38,535 nt of DNA from NCBI GenBank assembly GCA_003554615.1, contig PWGX01000043.1, positions 1 to 38,535 on the forward strand, in the 5' to 3' direction. The notes below the pieces were generated by a model. The model did not search any database. It was not told the DNA's origin and saw nothing but the letters and a program-made list of their open reading frames with translations. This DNA comes from Syntrophomonadaceae bacterium. Lineage in GTDB: Bacteria > Bacillota > Dethiobacteria > DTU022. A program made the translations under genes and the position numbers. Every line of letters begins with the position of its first letter. Position 1 is the first letter of the stretch. Positions 7,263 through 17,800 of the stretch are shown here, piece by piece.

Positions 7263-8035
7263 TTGCCAAGAAACGCCAGAGAAAAAAGTAACAGTGGTAT
7301 CTATCACATTATCCTCAGGGGAATCAATCGTCAAACCATTTTCGAAGATGATGAAGATAGAAAAAGGTTTTTATATACAATTAACAAATACAAAGCTATT
7401 AGCAGTTACTCGATTTATGCCTACTGCATAATGGGCAACCACATTCACATTCTTATTAAAACCGGCATAGAACCTCTTTATCAAATAATGAGACGCTTGG
7501 CCGGTAGCTACGTCTATTGGTATAACAATAAATATGAACGAGTCGGTTATTTGTTCCAGGATCGTTTTATCAGCGAACCCTCAGCGAACCCGTTGAAAAT
7601 GATGCTTACCTGCTAACAGTATCCAGGTACATTCACCAAAATCCTCTGAAGGCCGGACTTGCAACGCACATTGAGGATTATACCTGGAGCAGTTATCAAG
7701 ATTATAGCTCGGGTAAAGGCATTACAGATGTCGACTTCATTCTGAATATTTTAGACAGCGACAGAAAAGTTGCTCTTGAACAGTTTGAGAAATTTACCAG
7801 AACACCCTCCGAAGACAAATGCCTGGAAATCAAAGCGCCTGTCTTTAGAATCACCGATGAAAAGTTAAACGAAATAATTAGTAACAAATACCAGGTAAAA
7901 GCATCAATGATCAAAAACGAACCTCGTGAGAAGATGCGGAGCATTTTAAAAGAAATAATGGAAAATGAAGGCGTCTCCACTCGGCAGTTGGCAAGAATTA
8001 CAGGAGTCTCTTTGGGAATTATATGGAGGCTTTAA
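7263..8035 (+). pseudogene. REP-associated (Y1/HUH) transposase, frameshifted by an 11-bp duplication
   Basis: A RAYT/IS200-like single-strand transposase. The frame starts at TTG 7263 (MPRNAREK, the usual family opening), with AGGGGTG seven bases upstream. It carries the HUH motif (GNHIHILIK), and the tyrosine-containing segment YVYWYNNKYERVGYLFQDRF. At 7570-7591 the 11-mer tcagcgaaccc occurs twice in tandem. Removing one copy restores one reading frame: ISEPVENDAYLL, then SRYIHQNPLKAGL, YTWSSYQDY and a C-terminal helix-turn-helix (STRQLARITGVSLGIIW), stopping at 8035. As it stands, translation ends at 7616. The rest shows no decay, so the duplication is probably recent (or an assembly artefact). 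REP-type hairpins flank it, its expected substrate. Confidence 0.88.
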
Positions 8036-8290
8036 TATTATGGCCTTAGTAATACCGCAATATAACTAAGATTATCAAAAAGGGTAGCAATACGCCCGCA
8101 CCCTTTCTACTATCGATAAGTACGAGGATATAGAAATGCTCGTGTCTTATTGATACGGCTGGATTGATGTATAAAATTTCACAATTAACAAATTAATATT
8201 TTTAATGTGTCTTTTTAAGAAAGAATGTTACTAATTAGCCGTTCTTCAAAAATAAGATGAATAATCATTTTTAAAGAAAATTATGCAGCT

Positions 8291-8620
8291 ATGATACGTG
8301 AACTGGCCGATACATTCGAGACGGGTGATCTGGACAAAATGTTATCCTTGTTAACAGATGATATAACACTTATCAATCCTTTCGGCACTTTTGAAGGCAA
8401 AACAGAAGCCAAACGCTTCCTTGCCTGGAATTTAGAAAATGCAAAACCTGAGAAAATCAGTGAAGAAGGAATAGGCATCCTTGTGCAAGGGGATAAAGCT
8501 TTTTATGATCACAAGGTGGTTTGTCAAATCGACGGTGCCCCCGCCGAGTTTTTAGTGATGAGTGCATATGAATTTAGCAACGGAAAAATTAAACTTTGGA
8601 GGCAAGCCTACGATAGGTGA
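8291..8620 (+). CDS. NTF2-like (SnoaL-type) protein, 109 aa
   Basis: A small cone-shaped alpha+beta barrel protein of the NTF2-like superfamily. The pattern LADTFETGDLDKMLSLLTDD, then INPFGTFEGKTEAKRFL and a C-terminal FSNGKIKLWRQAYDR is typical of SnoaL/ketosteroid-isomerase-like domains that bind or isomerise small hydrophobic molecules; the substrate cannot be told. The start is poorly defined: ATG 8291 has no obvious ribosome site, and the frame stays open back to 8261 without another ATG. It lies between two inverted REP hairpins next to the broken transposase and has no evident operon partner. Confidence 0.75.
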   Translation: MIRELADTFETGDLDKMLSLLTDDITLINPFGTFEGKTEAKRFLAWNLENAKPEKISEEGIGILVQGDKAFYDHKVVCQIDGAPAEFLVMSAYEFSNGKIKLWRQAYDR

Positions 8621-8771
8621 TTAATAGCTTAGCAGGCCGCAAGGGGGTTTTGCCCCAAAAGGCAGTCACAGCGATTGTCCAGTCCTCAGAAAAGGATTAG
8701 GTTGAATCCGTTATGAAAGAAGACAGAAAAGGGCAACAATACAATCGTTTCCAAGCTACAAGAAAAAGGAT

Positions 8772-8798
8772 GTAGCAACAACCCCGTCCCCTTGCTAC
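8772..8798 (-). repeat. REP-type hairpin, copy 2
   Basis: Inverted relative to copy 1, with arms GTAGCAA/TTGCTAC and the same AGGGGACGGGG core. It lies 21 bases upstream of the perR frame and, with copy 3, forms a direct-repeat pair around perR-katG. Confidence 0.8.
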
Positions 8799-8818
8799 AA
8801 GCATGACCTTGTTATGAA

Positions 8819-11562
<2,744 letters not shown>

Positions 11563-11598
11563 AACTTAGCTCAGGCTAAGTAAGTGAAGCATTTATGA

Positions 11599-11630
11599 TG
11601 AAACCCCTTGATTTCGAGGGGTTTCATTTT
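11599..11630 (+). terminator. Intrinsic terminator after katG
   Basis: TGAAACCCCTT and AGGGGTTTCA pair around a short loop and are followed by TTTTAT, 36 bases after the katG stop. Confidence 0.85.
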
Positions 11631-11765
11631 ATCATTAAAAAAATTAAAAGGGCTAGGGTTTCACCCTCTGCGAGAATCTCTTATATACCAACGTTACATA
11701 CATAGCAACATTTTCGTGGAAAAAGTTTTTTTAAGACCTGCCCCCGGGGGTTGCGATAAAAAAAT

Positions 11766-11792
11766 GTAGCAACAACTCCGTCCCCTTGCTAC
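11766..11792 (-). repeat. REP-type hairpin, copy 3
   Basis: It is identical to copy 2 at 26 of 27 bases and in the same orientation. Similarity extends a few bases into the A-rich flank on the left. Confidence 0.8.
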
Positions 11793-11794
11793 AA

Positions 11795-11826
11795 AACGCG
11801 AGCCGGTTAAGGCTCGCGTTTTTTGT
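11795..11826. terminator. Intrinsic terminator for tmRNA, usable in both directions
   Basis: AACGCGAGCC (11795-11804) pairs perfectly with GGCTCGCGTT (11811-11820). T runs flank it on the plus strand, and AAAA before it gives T's on the minus strand. It lies eight bases beyond the tmRNA 3' end. Confidence 0.8.
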
Positions 11827-11834
11827 GTTTTAAT

Positions 11835-12186
11835 TGGTGGAGGCGGCGGGAATTGAACCCGCGTCCGAAGGTCTGGCTACAGAAGCCTCTACAAACTTAG
11901 TCCCGGTTTTGTTTCTCGCGCCGTCGGCTCTCCGGAACAGGATCCGGCAACGCCAGTCCCTTTGGGTTTCCCACAACAGCGGAGGGACAGCCGCTGCAGT
12001 GGTAGGCCGGTTTTTTGACACCCCTGCCCTTTCCCCCGGCCAGGGAAAGGAGGGATGCGCTGCTTTATTTAAGCAGCGAGTGCGTAATTAGGTTTGGCGT
12101 CTATAGCCATTCCATGTTTTATCCAGGTCATGGTCCTGGGCTTGCAGCTTCTGCTTCCACGACCCCCGTCGAATCCTTACGCCCCC
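11835..12186 (-). ncRNA. ssrA: Transfer-messenger RNA (tmRNA)
   Basis: The RNA that rescues stalled ribosomes and tags the nascent chain for degradation, working with SmpB. The 5' end GGGGGCGTAAGGATTCGACG has the tmRNA hallmark GGATTCGAC. It pairs with the 3' end CGCCTCC-A-CCA, including a G3-U70 alanine identity pair, and the T arm CGGG-TTCAATT-CCCG is present. The gene is 352 bases long including CCA, normal for a one-piece tmRNA. The 5' end lies 13 bases after the smpB stop, so it may be processed from a joint transcript. Confidence 0.96.
12069..12098 (-). other. tmRNA-encoded proteolysis tag
   Basis: The resume codon GCC follows UAGAC, and the frame reads AKPNYALAA then UAA. With the alanine delivered by tmRNA the tag is ten residues, ending in the YALAA degron recognised by ClpXP. 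The stop codon and the downstream AAGCAGC helix arrangement match other tmRNAs. Confidence 0.85.
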
Positions 12187-12199
12187 ATATTTTGGGAAC

Positions 12200-12664
12200 T
12201 TAAATCTTTTCTTTGATGGCTTTATCTTTCATGTCTCGTTCCATTTCGCGTTTCCGGTCACGCTCGGCAATATCGCGTCTTTTATCATACTTTTTCTTGC
12301 CCCGGGCCAGGCCCAGTTCTACCTTGACTAAACCCTGCCTCAGGTAAATTTTCAGGGGCACCAGAGCGTAACCTTTTTCTTTAACCTTACCGGCAAGCCT
12401 GCCGATTTCGGCTTTATGCATCAGCAGCTTGCGCGTGCGCACCGGATCATGGTTGAAACGGTTACCAGGATCATATGGGCTTACATGCATATTATACAGG
12501 AAAAGCTCGCCGCCTTCAACCTTGGCATAGCTGTCTTTGAGGTTGACCCGGCTATTGCGGATAGATTTGACTTCGGTACCGGTAAGGGCTATACCGGCTT
12601 CAAAACTATCCTCTATATGAAAATCATGTTTTGCCTTTCGGTTGGTGCTGACAACCTTTTCCAT
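12200..12664 (-). CDS. smpB: SsrA-binding protein SmpB
   Basis: The protein partner of tmRNA, which loads it into the ribosomal A site. The OB-fold opens with [16 protein letters not shown] and contains the family signatures [33 protein letters not shown] and [29 protein letters not shown]. The basic C-terminal tail ([21 protein letters not shown]) enters the decoding centre. ATG 12664 gives 154 residues, the usual length; an in-frame TTG four codons upstream (12676) is an alternative, and neither start has a strong ribosome site. It stands next to its RNA partner ssrA. Confidence 0.95.
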   Translation of the reverse strand: MEKVVSTNRKAKHDFHIEDSFEAGIALTGTEVKSIRNSRVNLKDSYAKVEGGELFLYNMHVSPYDPGNRFNHDPVRTRKLLMHKAEIGRLAGKVKEKGYALVPLKIYLRQGLVKVELGLARGKKKYDKRRDIAERDRKREMERDMKDKAIKEKI

Positions 12665-12728
12665 GTTATCATTCAAAGTTATTCATCCCCGAAAATAAAT
12701 ATTAGCACAGCGCTGTTTGCCAGATCAA

Positions 12729-13271
12729 TCAGCTTATAAAAGAATGGCCCCATTCTTCGGAATAGGTTATTTCAGAAAGATCTTTGCGCGGACGCGGTGA
12801 AGGCTGTTTTGCGGGCACCCCGAGCGGAGTCAGGGCCACTACCCTGAACTCGGAAGGCACCGCACAGGCTTCCCGGACCTTTTCTTCATCAAACAAACCG
12901 ACCCAGCATGTACCCAGCCCTTCTGCGTAAGCGGCGAGCATTAGCTGCTGAAAGGCCAGGCCGGCATCCAGCATGTAATAATCTTTACCGTCCTTGTCGC
13001 CTGAGCCTTCCGTGTCAGCACACAGAACAATAACGATAGGAGCAGTTTCGCCTACCGCTCTGCGGGCGGGATTGCTTTCAGGCATACTGGCCGCCAGTTG
13101 TTCTTTGCGTTCCGGATTCCGGACAACAATAAATCTCCAGCATTGCTTATTTTTCCAAGAAGGAGCGACCTGGGCTGCTTCCAGCACCTTATTTAATTTT
13201 TCTTCCGGCACCGGATCGGACGCGTACTTCCTGACACTTCGCCTTTCTTTTAGAGCTTCATAAATATCCAT
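12729..13271 (-). CDS. Nitroreductase-family FMN oxidoreductase, 180 aa
   Basis: A flavin-dependent NAD(P)H oxidoreductase. The N-terminus (MDIYEALKERRSVRKYASDPV) is the nitroreductase FMN-phosphate-binding start; APSWKNKQCWRF and the C-terminal GLGTCWVGLF and ALTPLGVPAKQPSPRPRK follow, as in the family. The physiological acceptor is unknown. Its ATG overlaps the rnr stop as TAATG, with GGAGG upstream, so it is translationally coupled to rnr, and it separates rnr from smpB. No signal peptide is present; it should be cytosolic. Confidence 0.92.
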   Translation of the reverse strand: MDIYEALKERRSVRKYASDPVPEEKLNKVLEAAQVAPSWKNKQCWRFIVVRNPERKEQLAASMPESNPARRAVGETAPIVIVLCADTEGSGDKDGKDYYMLDAGLAFQQLMLAAYAEGLGTCWVGLFDEEKVREACAVPSEFRVVALTPLGVPAKQPSPRPRKDLSEITYSEEWGHSFIS

Positions 13272-15430
13272 TAGACTGCCTCCTTTTCAGCAGGGGCAAA
13301 AGTTACTTTACCCTCTTCTTTGTTGGCCCTGATTACCTGTATCCGAATCCTGTCACCCAGACGGTATGTTTTACGGGTCCTTTCCCCGGTCAAAAGGGCT
13401 GCTTTCTCGTTGTAGACATAGTAATCGTCGTCCAGTTCAGTAACCGGGATCATCCCTTCCACCGTATTTTCCAGCTCGACGAAGAGGCCAAAGTGGGTAA
13501 CCCCATTGATAATTCCGGTGTATTCTTCACCCAGCCGCTGCTCCATGTACTGGGCTTTTTTCATTTCTATGCTGGCCCGCTCCGCTTCGACGGCCGCCCG
13601 CTCCCTTTCCGAGGACTGCTGGGCTATGGCCGGCAGGCGGGACTGGAGCCGTTTAGCCTTTTCTTTGGAGTAACCTCCCGGGAGCAGATGCTGCTTCAGG
13701 ATCCGGTGCACCACCAGGTCCGGGTAGCGCCGGATCGGCGAAGTGAAATGACAGTAGTGCTCGGACGCCAGGCCAAAGTGCCCTTCGTTAAAAGCACTGT
13801 AGTAGGCCTGGGGCATTGAGCGGAGGACGAGGTAGCGAACCAGTTTTTCCGTCTGCTCACCTTTTGTCTCCTCCAAAAGTTTCTTTAAATGTTTCGGCTT
13901 TAAGTCTTTTATTTTAGCAGCTGCCTTGACGTTCATCAAGGTCAGGGTTTCTCTAAGCATGGCCAGTTTTTCATCGGCAGGAACAGCGTGAATCCGGTAA
14001 ACACAGGGCAAATTCTCTTCTTCAAGGTACTCGGCTACGGTTTCATTACAGTAAATCATGAATTCTTCGATCAATGATTCGGACTGCCCCATGACCCGCT
14101 TTTCAACTTTCACGGGAACGCCGTTTTCGTCCACTTCAATCCTTGCTTCCGGGATATCGAGATCAAGGCTGCCGCGCTTCATCCGCCTGTCCCTGAGCAG
14201 TTCGGCCAGGCCGTCCATCTGTTCGATCATTCCCGCCATAGCTTGATCTTTAAAGACCGAGGCATCTTTATTATCCGACAGGTAGGCTTCAACCTGCTGG
14301 TATGAAAGCCTCTCATCCACTTTAATCAAGCTGGGCTTAAAAGCGGCTTCGATCAGGTTGCCTTCCCCGTCAATATCCATTATAACACTGACGGCGAGTC
14401 GATCTTTACCGGCCTGCAGGCTGCAGATATTTTCTGAGAGCATGGGCGGGAGCATGTGAATGGCCCGTTCGACCAGGTAAATACTGGTACCCCTTTTTAA
14501 CGCTTCCCGGTCGAGGGGTTTGCCCTGGCGGACATACTGGGACACATCGGCAATGTGGACTCCCAGCCGGTATACGCTCCCGTCAACCACTTCCAGCGAA
14601 ACGGCGTCGTCAAAATCGCGCGCCAGTTCGTCATCGATGGTCACCATTCTTAGATCCGTCAGGTCGGCCCGCTTCTGTTCTTTAGCCAGGCGCGGGATCT
14701 CTTCCTCCCCGGGCAGGTTTTCCAGTTCCTTTAAAGCCTGTGGCGGGTGTTCGCCGGGCAGCTCAAAGCGGTGCTTAAAAAGCATCTGTTCGGTATGCAG
14801 GCTGCCCACCGGGCCGATGTACTCCACCAGTTTGCCCCGGGCGGGTTTGTTGCCCCGGGCCCACCGTTCTATTTCAACGACCACCTTATCACCGGCTTCC
14901 GCCTCGGTCATGCCTTTTAACGGGACCTGCACCGGGCCGGGAAAACGCCTGTCGTCAGGAGTTACATAAAACTGTTTTCCGTCCCGTTGCAGGGTGCCAA
15001 CCAGTCGGCTCCGGCCCCGCTTGAGGATCCCGATCACGGTCCCTTCTCTTTTTCTCCGGCTTTTCTTCTTATTCAGCTTGACCATAACCCTGTCGCCGTG
15101 GACCGCTTCATTCAGGTTTTTGGCATTGATATAGACATCTTCACGCTGCTGCTCGGGGCGCAGAAAGGCAAACCCGCGCTGGTTTCCTTCCAGGACCCCG
15201 GTTAAAATTCCGAGCCTTTCCGGCAGGCCGTAGCGGTTCCCGTCAGTCCTGATCACCAGGCCCTCGCTGCTCATCTTTTTGAGCTCGTCTTTAACAATAC
15301 TTTTATCGTTTTTATCCATTTCCAGGCCTGTAAGGATCTGCTTTAAAGTAAGCGACTGCTGGCGGCTTCTTTTAAGCAGGTCCAGGATTTTCTCTCTCAG
15401 GATCCTGGCTGTATTTTGTCGTTTTTTCAC
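13271..15430 (-). CDS. rnr: Ribonuclease R, 719 aa
   Basis: A processive 3'-to-5' exoribonuclease that degrades structured RNA and, with SmpB-tmRNA, non-stop messages. The domains in order are an N-terminal winged helix (residues 5-70), two cold-shock/OB domains (about 75-230), the RNB catalytic domain starting at VTIDDELARDFDDAVSLE with its metal-binding aspartates (about residues 265-590), and a C-terminal S1 domain (EEYTGIINGVTHFGLFVELE, about 630-710). The ribosome site for GTG 15430 is weak. It lies downstream of secG in the familiar secG-rnr-smpB-ssrA order, though a terminator stands between secG and rnr. Confidence 0.96.
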   Translation of the reverse strand: MKKRQNTARILREKILDLLKRSRQQSLTLKQILTGLEMDKNDKSIVKDELKKMSSEGLVIRTDGNRYGLPERLGILTGVLEGNQRGFAFLRPEQQREDVYINAKNLNEAVHGDRVMVKLNKKKSRRKREGTVIGILKRGRSRLVGTLQRDGKQFYVTPDDRRFPGPVQVPLKGMTEAEAGDKVVVEIERWARGNKPARGKLVEYIGPVGSLHTEQMLFKHRFELPGEHPPQALKELENLPGEEEIPRLAKEQKRADLTDLRMVTIDDELARDFDDAVSLEVVDGSVYRLGVHIADVSQYVRQGKPLDREALKRGTSIYLVERAIHMLPPMLSENICSLQAGKDRLAVSVIMDIDGEGNLIEAAFKPSLIKVDERLSYQQVEAYLSDNKDASVFKDQAMAGMIEQMDGLAELLRDRRMKRGSLDLDIPEARIEVDENGVPVKVEKRVMGQSESLIEEFMIYCNETVAEYLEEENLPCVYRIHAVPADEKLAMLRETLTLMNVKAAAKIKDLKPKHLKKLLEETKGEQTEKLVRYLVLRSMPQAYYSAFNEGHFGLASEHYCHFTSPIRRYPDLVVHRILKQHLLPGGYSKEKAKRLQSRLPAIAQQSSERERAAVEAERASIEMKKAQYMEQRLGEEYTGIINGVTHFGLFVELENTVEGMIPVTELDDDYYVYNEKAALLTGERTRKTYRLGDRIRIQVIRANKEEGKVTFAPAEKEAV

Positions 15431-15480
15431 AGTTTCTTAAAAGCAACTCCTTTTTAACCGGTTAAAATCCGGCACTTAAA

Positions 15481-15513
15481 AATGAAAATGCAGGGGCCGT
15501 GGAAGCTCCCTGC
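15481..15513 (-). terminator. Intrinsic terminator or attenuator between secG and rnr
   Basis: On the minus strand GCAGGG and CCCTGC pair, and are followed by ATTTTCATTTTT. It lies 27 bases after the secG stop and may be leaky, since rnr follows. Confidence 0.6.
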
Positions 15514-15539
15514 CGGTAGTTAAACAATAAACGGGCTGT

Positions 15540-15761
15540 TTAAACCACTACCAGAATAATTGTGAACAGCATAAAACCTATCGCCAGGTAAGTGGTAAAC
15601 TTGCTCAGGGTTTCATCGAGCCCTTTCTTTTTCCCGACCAGGGATTGTGCACCACCGGCAATAGCACCGAGACCCGCGCTCCGGCCAGACTGCAAAAGCA
15701 CTGTTGCGATAAGGGCAATACATAATACCAGGTAAACAATATTTATTACGGTCCCGATCAT
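15540..15761 (-). CDS. secG: Preprotein translocase subunit SecG, 73 aa
   Basis: A small membrane component of the SecYEG export channel. Two transmembrane segments (IINIVYLVLCIALIATVLL-like and YLAIGFMLFTIILVV) flank the conserved cytoplasmic loop LLQSGRSAGLGAIAGG. ATG 15761 is chosen instead of the earlier in-frame ATG at 15785 because GGAGG sits seven bases before it and 73 residues is the family length. Confidence 0.93.
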   Translation of the reverse strand: MIGTVINIVYLVLCIALIATVLLQSGRSAGLGAIAGGAQSLVGKKKGLDETLSKFTTYLAIGFMLFTIILVVV

Positions 15762-15785
15762 ATTAAAACCTCCACCTATAATCAC

Positions 15786-16182
15786 TTTAAGTTAAACAAT
15801 CGATATTTTATCATATAAAAGTGGTTTTGACAAATCTACCAAAAGACAAAAGACAAAAAGACAAAGAACCCAAATTCTCCTTTTTATAATCAATTACGAA
15901 GGGAAAATAACTATGGTTGTTGAATATAGAATATGTTTCTTTATATGCAACTGGTGATCGCTAACGGCAACTGTTGAGGAAACCCATTTGTGGAATCTAT
16001 TCTCAAAGCTTGGGAGGTAAAGAGGGCACCCGGGCCGCGGAAGGCATGTTTCAGACAAATACACCGGCGCCAGGTGAAAATTTTTTCCCTTAAAACTTTT
16101 AAACAGGCATGCGGCAACAAAGCCGAGACAGACCCCAGTCTCGCTTTTTCTATCCATAGTCCTAGTACAAATTACACCGCTG
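15786..16182. other. Stretch without a recognised gene
   Basis: No frame here carries a ribosome site or a known family signature. The left part is A-rich with short CAAAAGA repeats (15840-15866). A CGAGAC/GTCTCG hairpin followed by TTTTT at 16124-16149 looks like a weak plus-strand terminator with no gene before it, so it could be the end of a decayed gene or part of a leader. Confidence 0.4.
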
Positions 16183-16362
16183 TCAGATCAGCTCATCAAC
16201 TCAACCGGCACAGAGCTATATTTTCCAGAAACCGGGGTTTACTTTAGGCTTTATGAAGCTGATTCACCATCCGATGGATTAAAATGGCTTTATGCATTTT
16301 CAGAACAATTGAATCCAGGCCTGTTTTCGGGCAGCGCCGATGGGCAGTTTATTTCAAACTAA
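16183..16362 (+). pseudogene. Possible 3' remnant of a gene upstream of patA
   Basis: One plus-strand frame remains open to TAA 16362 and reads like real protein (GTELYFPETGVYFRLYEAD, then LKWLYAFSEQLNPG). It has no ATG, GTG or TTG start near its 5' end. I do not recognise the family. It stops 20 bases before patA, so it may be the tail of a truncated operon member or simply a chance open frame. Confidence 0.3.
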
Positions 16363-16381
16363 TAAAAGGAGGTCAATGCCA

Positions 16382-17710
16382 GTGGATAAGAAGGCTGTGT
16401 TGAAAGAGAGTAGCCGTATCTTGAAAATGATTTTAAAAGAAGAGTTAACCCAAGAAGAGAAAAAAGAGGTAGTGGCGGATTCCGTTGATAATTACCAGCA
16501 CCATGTCAATCCGGCAATACTTGATGTGCGTAAGTCTGTCTCTACGGATTTCTCGTTTGTGGAGTGGGAAGACGAAGGAGCGCTGATCCGCGATACCCAC
16601 GGAGTGGAATTTATCGACTGCCTCGGGGGGTTCGGTATTTATATGCTCGGTCATCGCAACCCTAAAATCGTAGAAGTGGTCAAAAAGCAGTTAAATCGTT
16701 TTGCCCTGCACAGCCAGGAACTGGTAGAGCCGTTAAGAGGTTATCTCTCCAGGTTGATTTCATTGGTTACTCCTGGCGATTTGCAGTATTCATTTATCTG
16801 CAATGGCGGAGCCGAAGCGATCGAGATGGCCCTGAAACTTTCCCGGCTCGCCTCCGGCAGGAAGTGGTTTATTTCAACGGTCAACGCTTTTCACGGCAAA
16901 TCAATGGGTGCCTTATCGGCCACCGGCAAGGCGGCTTATCGGGATCCTTATTTACCACTGATTCCCGGTTTCCAACACGTAGAATATGGCAATGCCACAG
17001 CTGTGGAAAAAGCAATCCACAATTTAGTGGCAATCGGTGAATCAGTGGCTGCTGTTATAGTTGAACCGATTCAGGGCGAAGCGGTCATTATTATTCCGCC
17101 TCAGGATTATCTGCCTAAGCTGAGAAAGATTTGCGATGAACATGGCGTGTACCTGATCACCGATGAAATCCAGACAGGAATGGGCCGAACAGGAACCATG
17201 TGGGCAGTTGAGCAGGCAGAGATAGTCCCCGACATCCTGGTTATGGGCAAAGCTTTCGGAGGTGGGGTAATGCCTATTACCGCCATTGCTGCCCGGCCCG
17301 ATTTATGGGAAAACATGAAGACAAACCCCTGGATTTTAGGGTCTCCCACTTTTGGTGGTAATCCATTAAGCTGCTCCGCCGCTATCGCCGCTATCGATTA
17401 CACGGTTGAATATGATATTCCGAAAATGGCGAAAGAAAAGGGGAACTACATCCTCGAAAAACTGGAGCTGTTAAGAACAAAATACCCGGTTTTACAGGAT
17501 GTACGCGGCCGGGGCTTGCTGATCGGTATGGAGTTTCCCTCTGATGAAATCGGCTTTGAGTTGGCCAAGGGTTTGTTTGATCAGCGGGTCCTCGTTGGCG
17601 GAACTTTAAATAATGCCAGGGTAATCCGGATCGAACCCCCGGCCGTAATTTCAATGGATCAAATTGATACTGTCCTTTCTTGCCTGGAAAATACCTTGAA
17701 AACCTTGTAG
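16382..17710 (+). CDS. patA: Putrescine aminotransferase-like class III PLP enzyme, 442 aa
   Basis: A class III aminotransferase closest in pattern to E. coli PatA (YgjG), which moves the amino group of putrescine or cadaverine to 2-oxoglutarate or pyruvate, giving 4-aminobutanal. Matching features include HVNPAILDVRKSV, EFIDCLGGFGIYMLGHRNP, LHSQELVEPLRG, FHGKSMGALSATGK, EPIQGEAV, ITDEIQTGMGRTG and VLVGGTLNNARVIRIEPP. The PLP lysine is in ILVMGKAFGGGVMP. The start is taken as GTG 16382, because AGGAGG ends nine bases before it and only three bases before ATG 16376. It is followed after 90 bases by the AOR gene on the same strand, with no clear terminator between, suggesting one transcript. 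Confidence 0.87.
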   Translation: MDKKAVLKESSRILKMILKEELTQEEKKEVVADSVDNYQHHVNPAILDVRKSVSTDFSFVEWEDEGALIRDTHGVEFIDCLGGFGIYMLGHRNPKIVEVVKKQLNRFALHSQELVEPLRGYLSRLISLVTPGDLQYSFICNGGAEAIEMALKLSRLASGRKWFISTVNAFHGKSMGALSATGKAAYRDPYLPLIPGFQHVEYGNATAVEKAIHNLVAIGESVAAVIVEPIQGEAVIIIPPQDYLPKLRKICDEHGVYLITDEIQTGMGRTGTMWAVEQAEIVPDILVMGKAFGGGVMPITAIAARPDLWENMKTNPWILGSPTFGGNPLSCSAAIAAIDYTVEYDIPKMAKEKGNYILEKLELLRTKYPVLQDVRGRGLLIGMEFPSDEIGFELAKGLFDQRVLVGGTLNNARVIRIEPPAVISMDQIDTVLSCLENTLKTL

Positions 17711-17800
17711 GTGCAGCCATTAAGCTGCTCTGGGCAAAGGATAAAGTACAGAAGCGGCATTTTTTCTTATTGTAAGGCAAAAGGATGGGAGTGATATAAA

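Noticed and set aside
15894-16157. An 87-codon minus-strand frame
   Set aside because: It has no ribosome site, no recognisable family and odd composition; left as an unassigned stretch.
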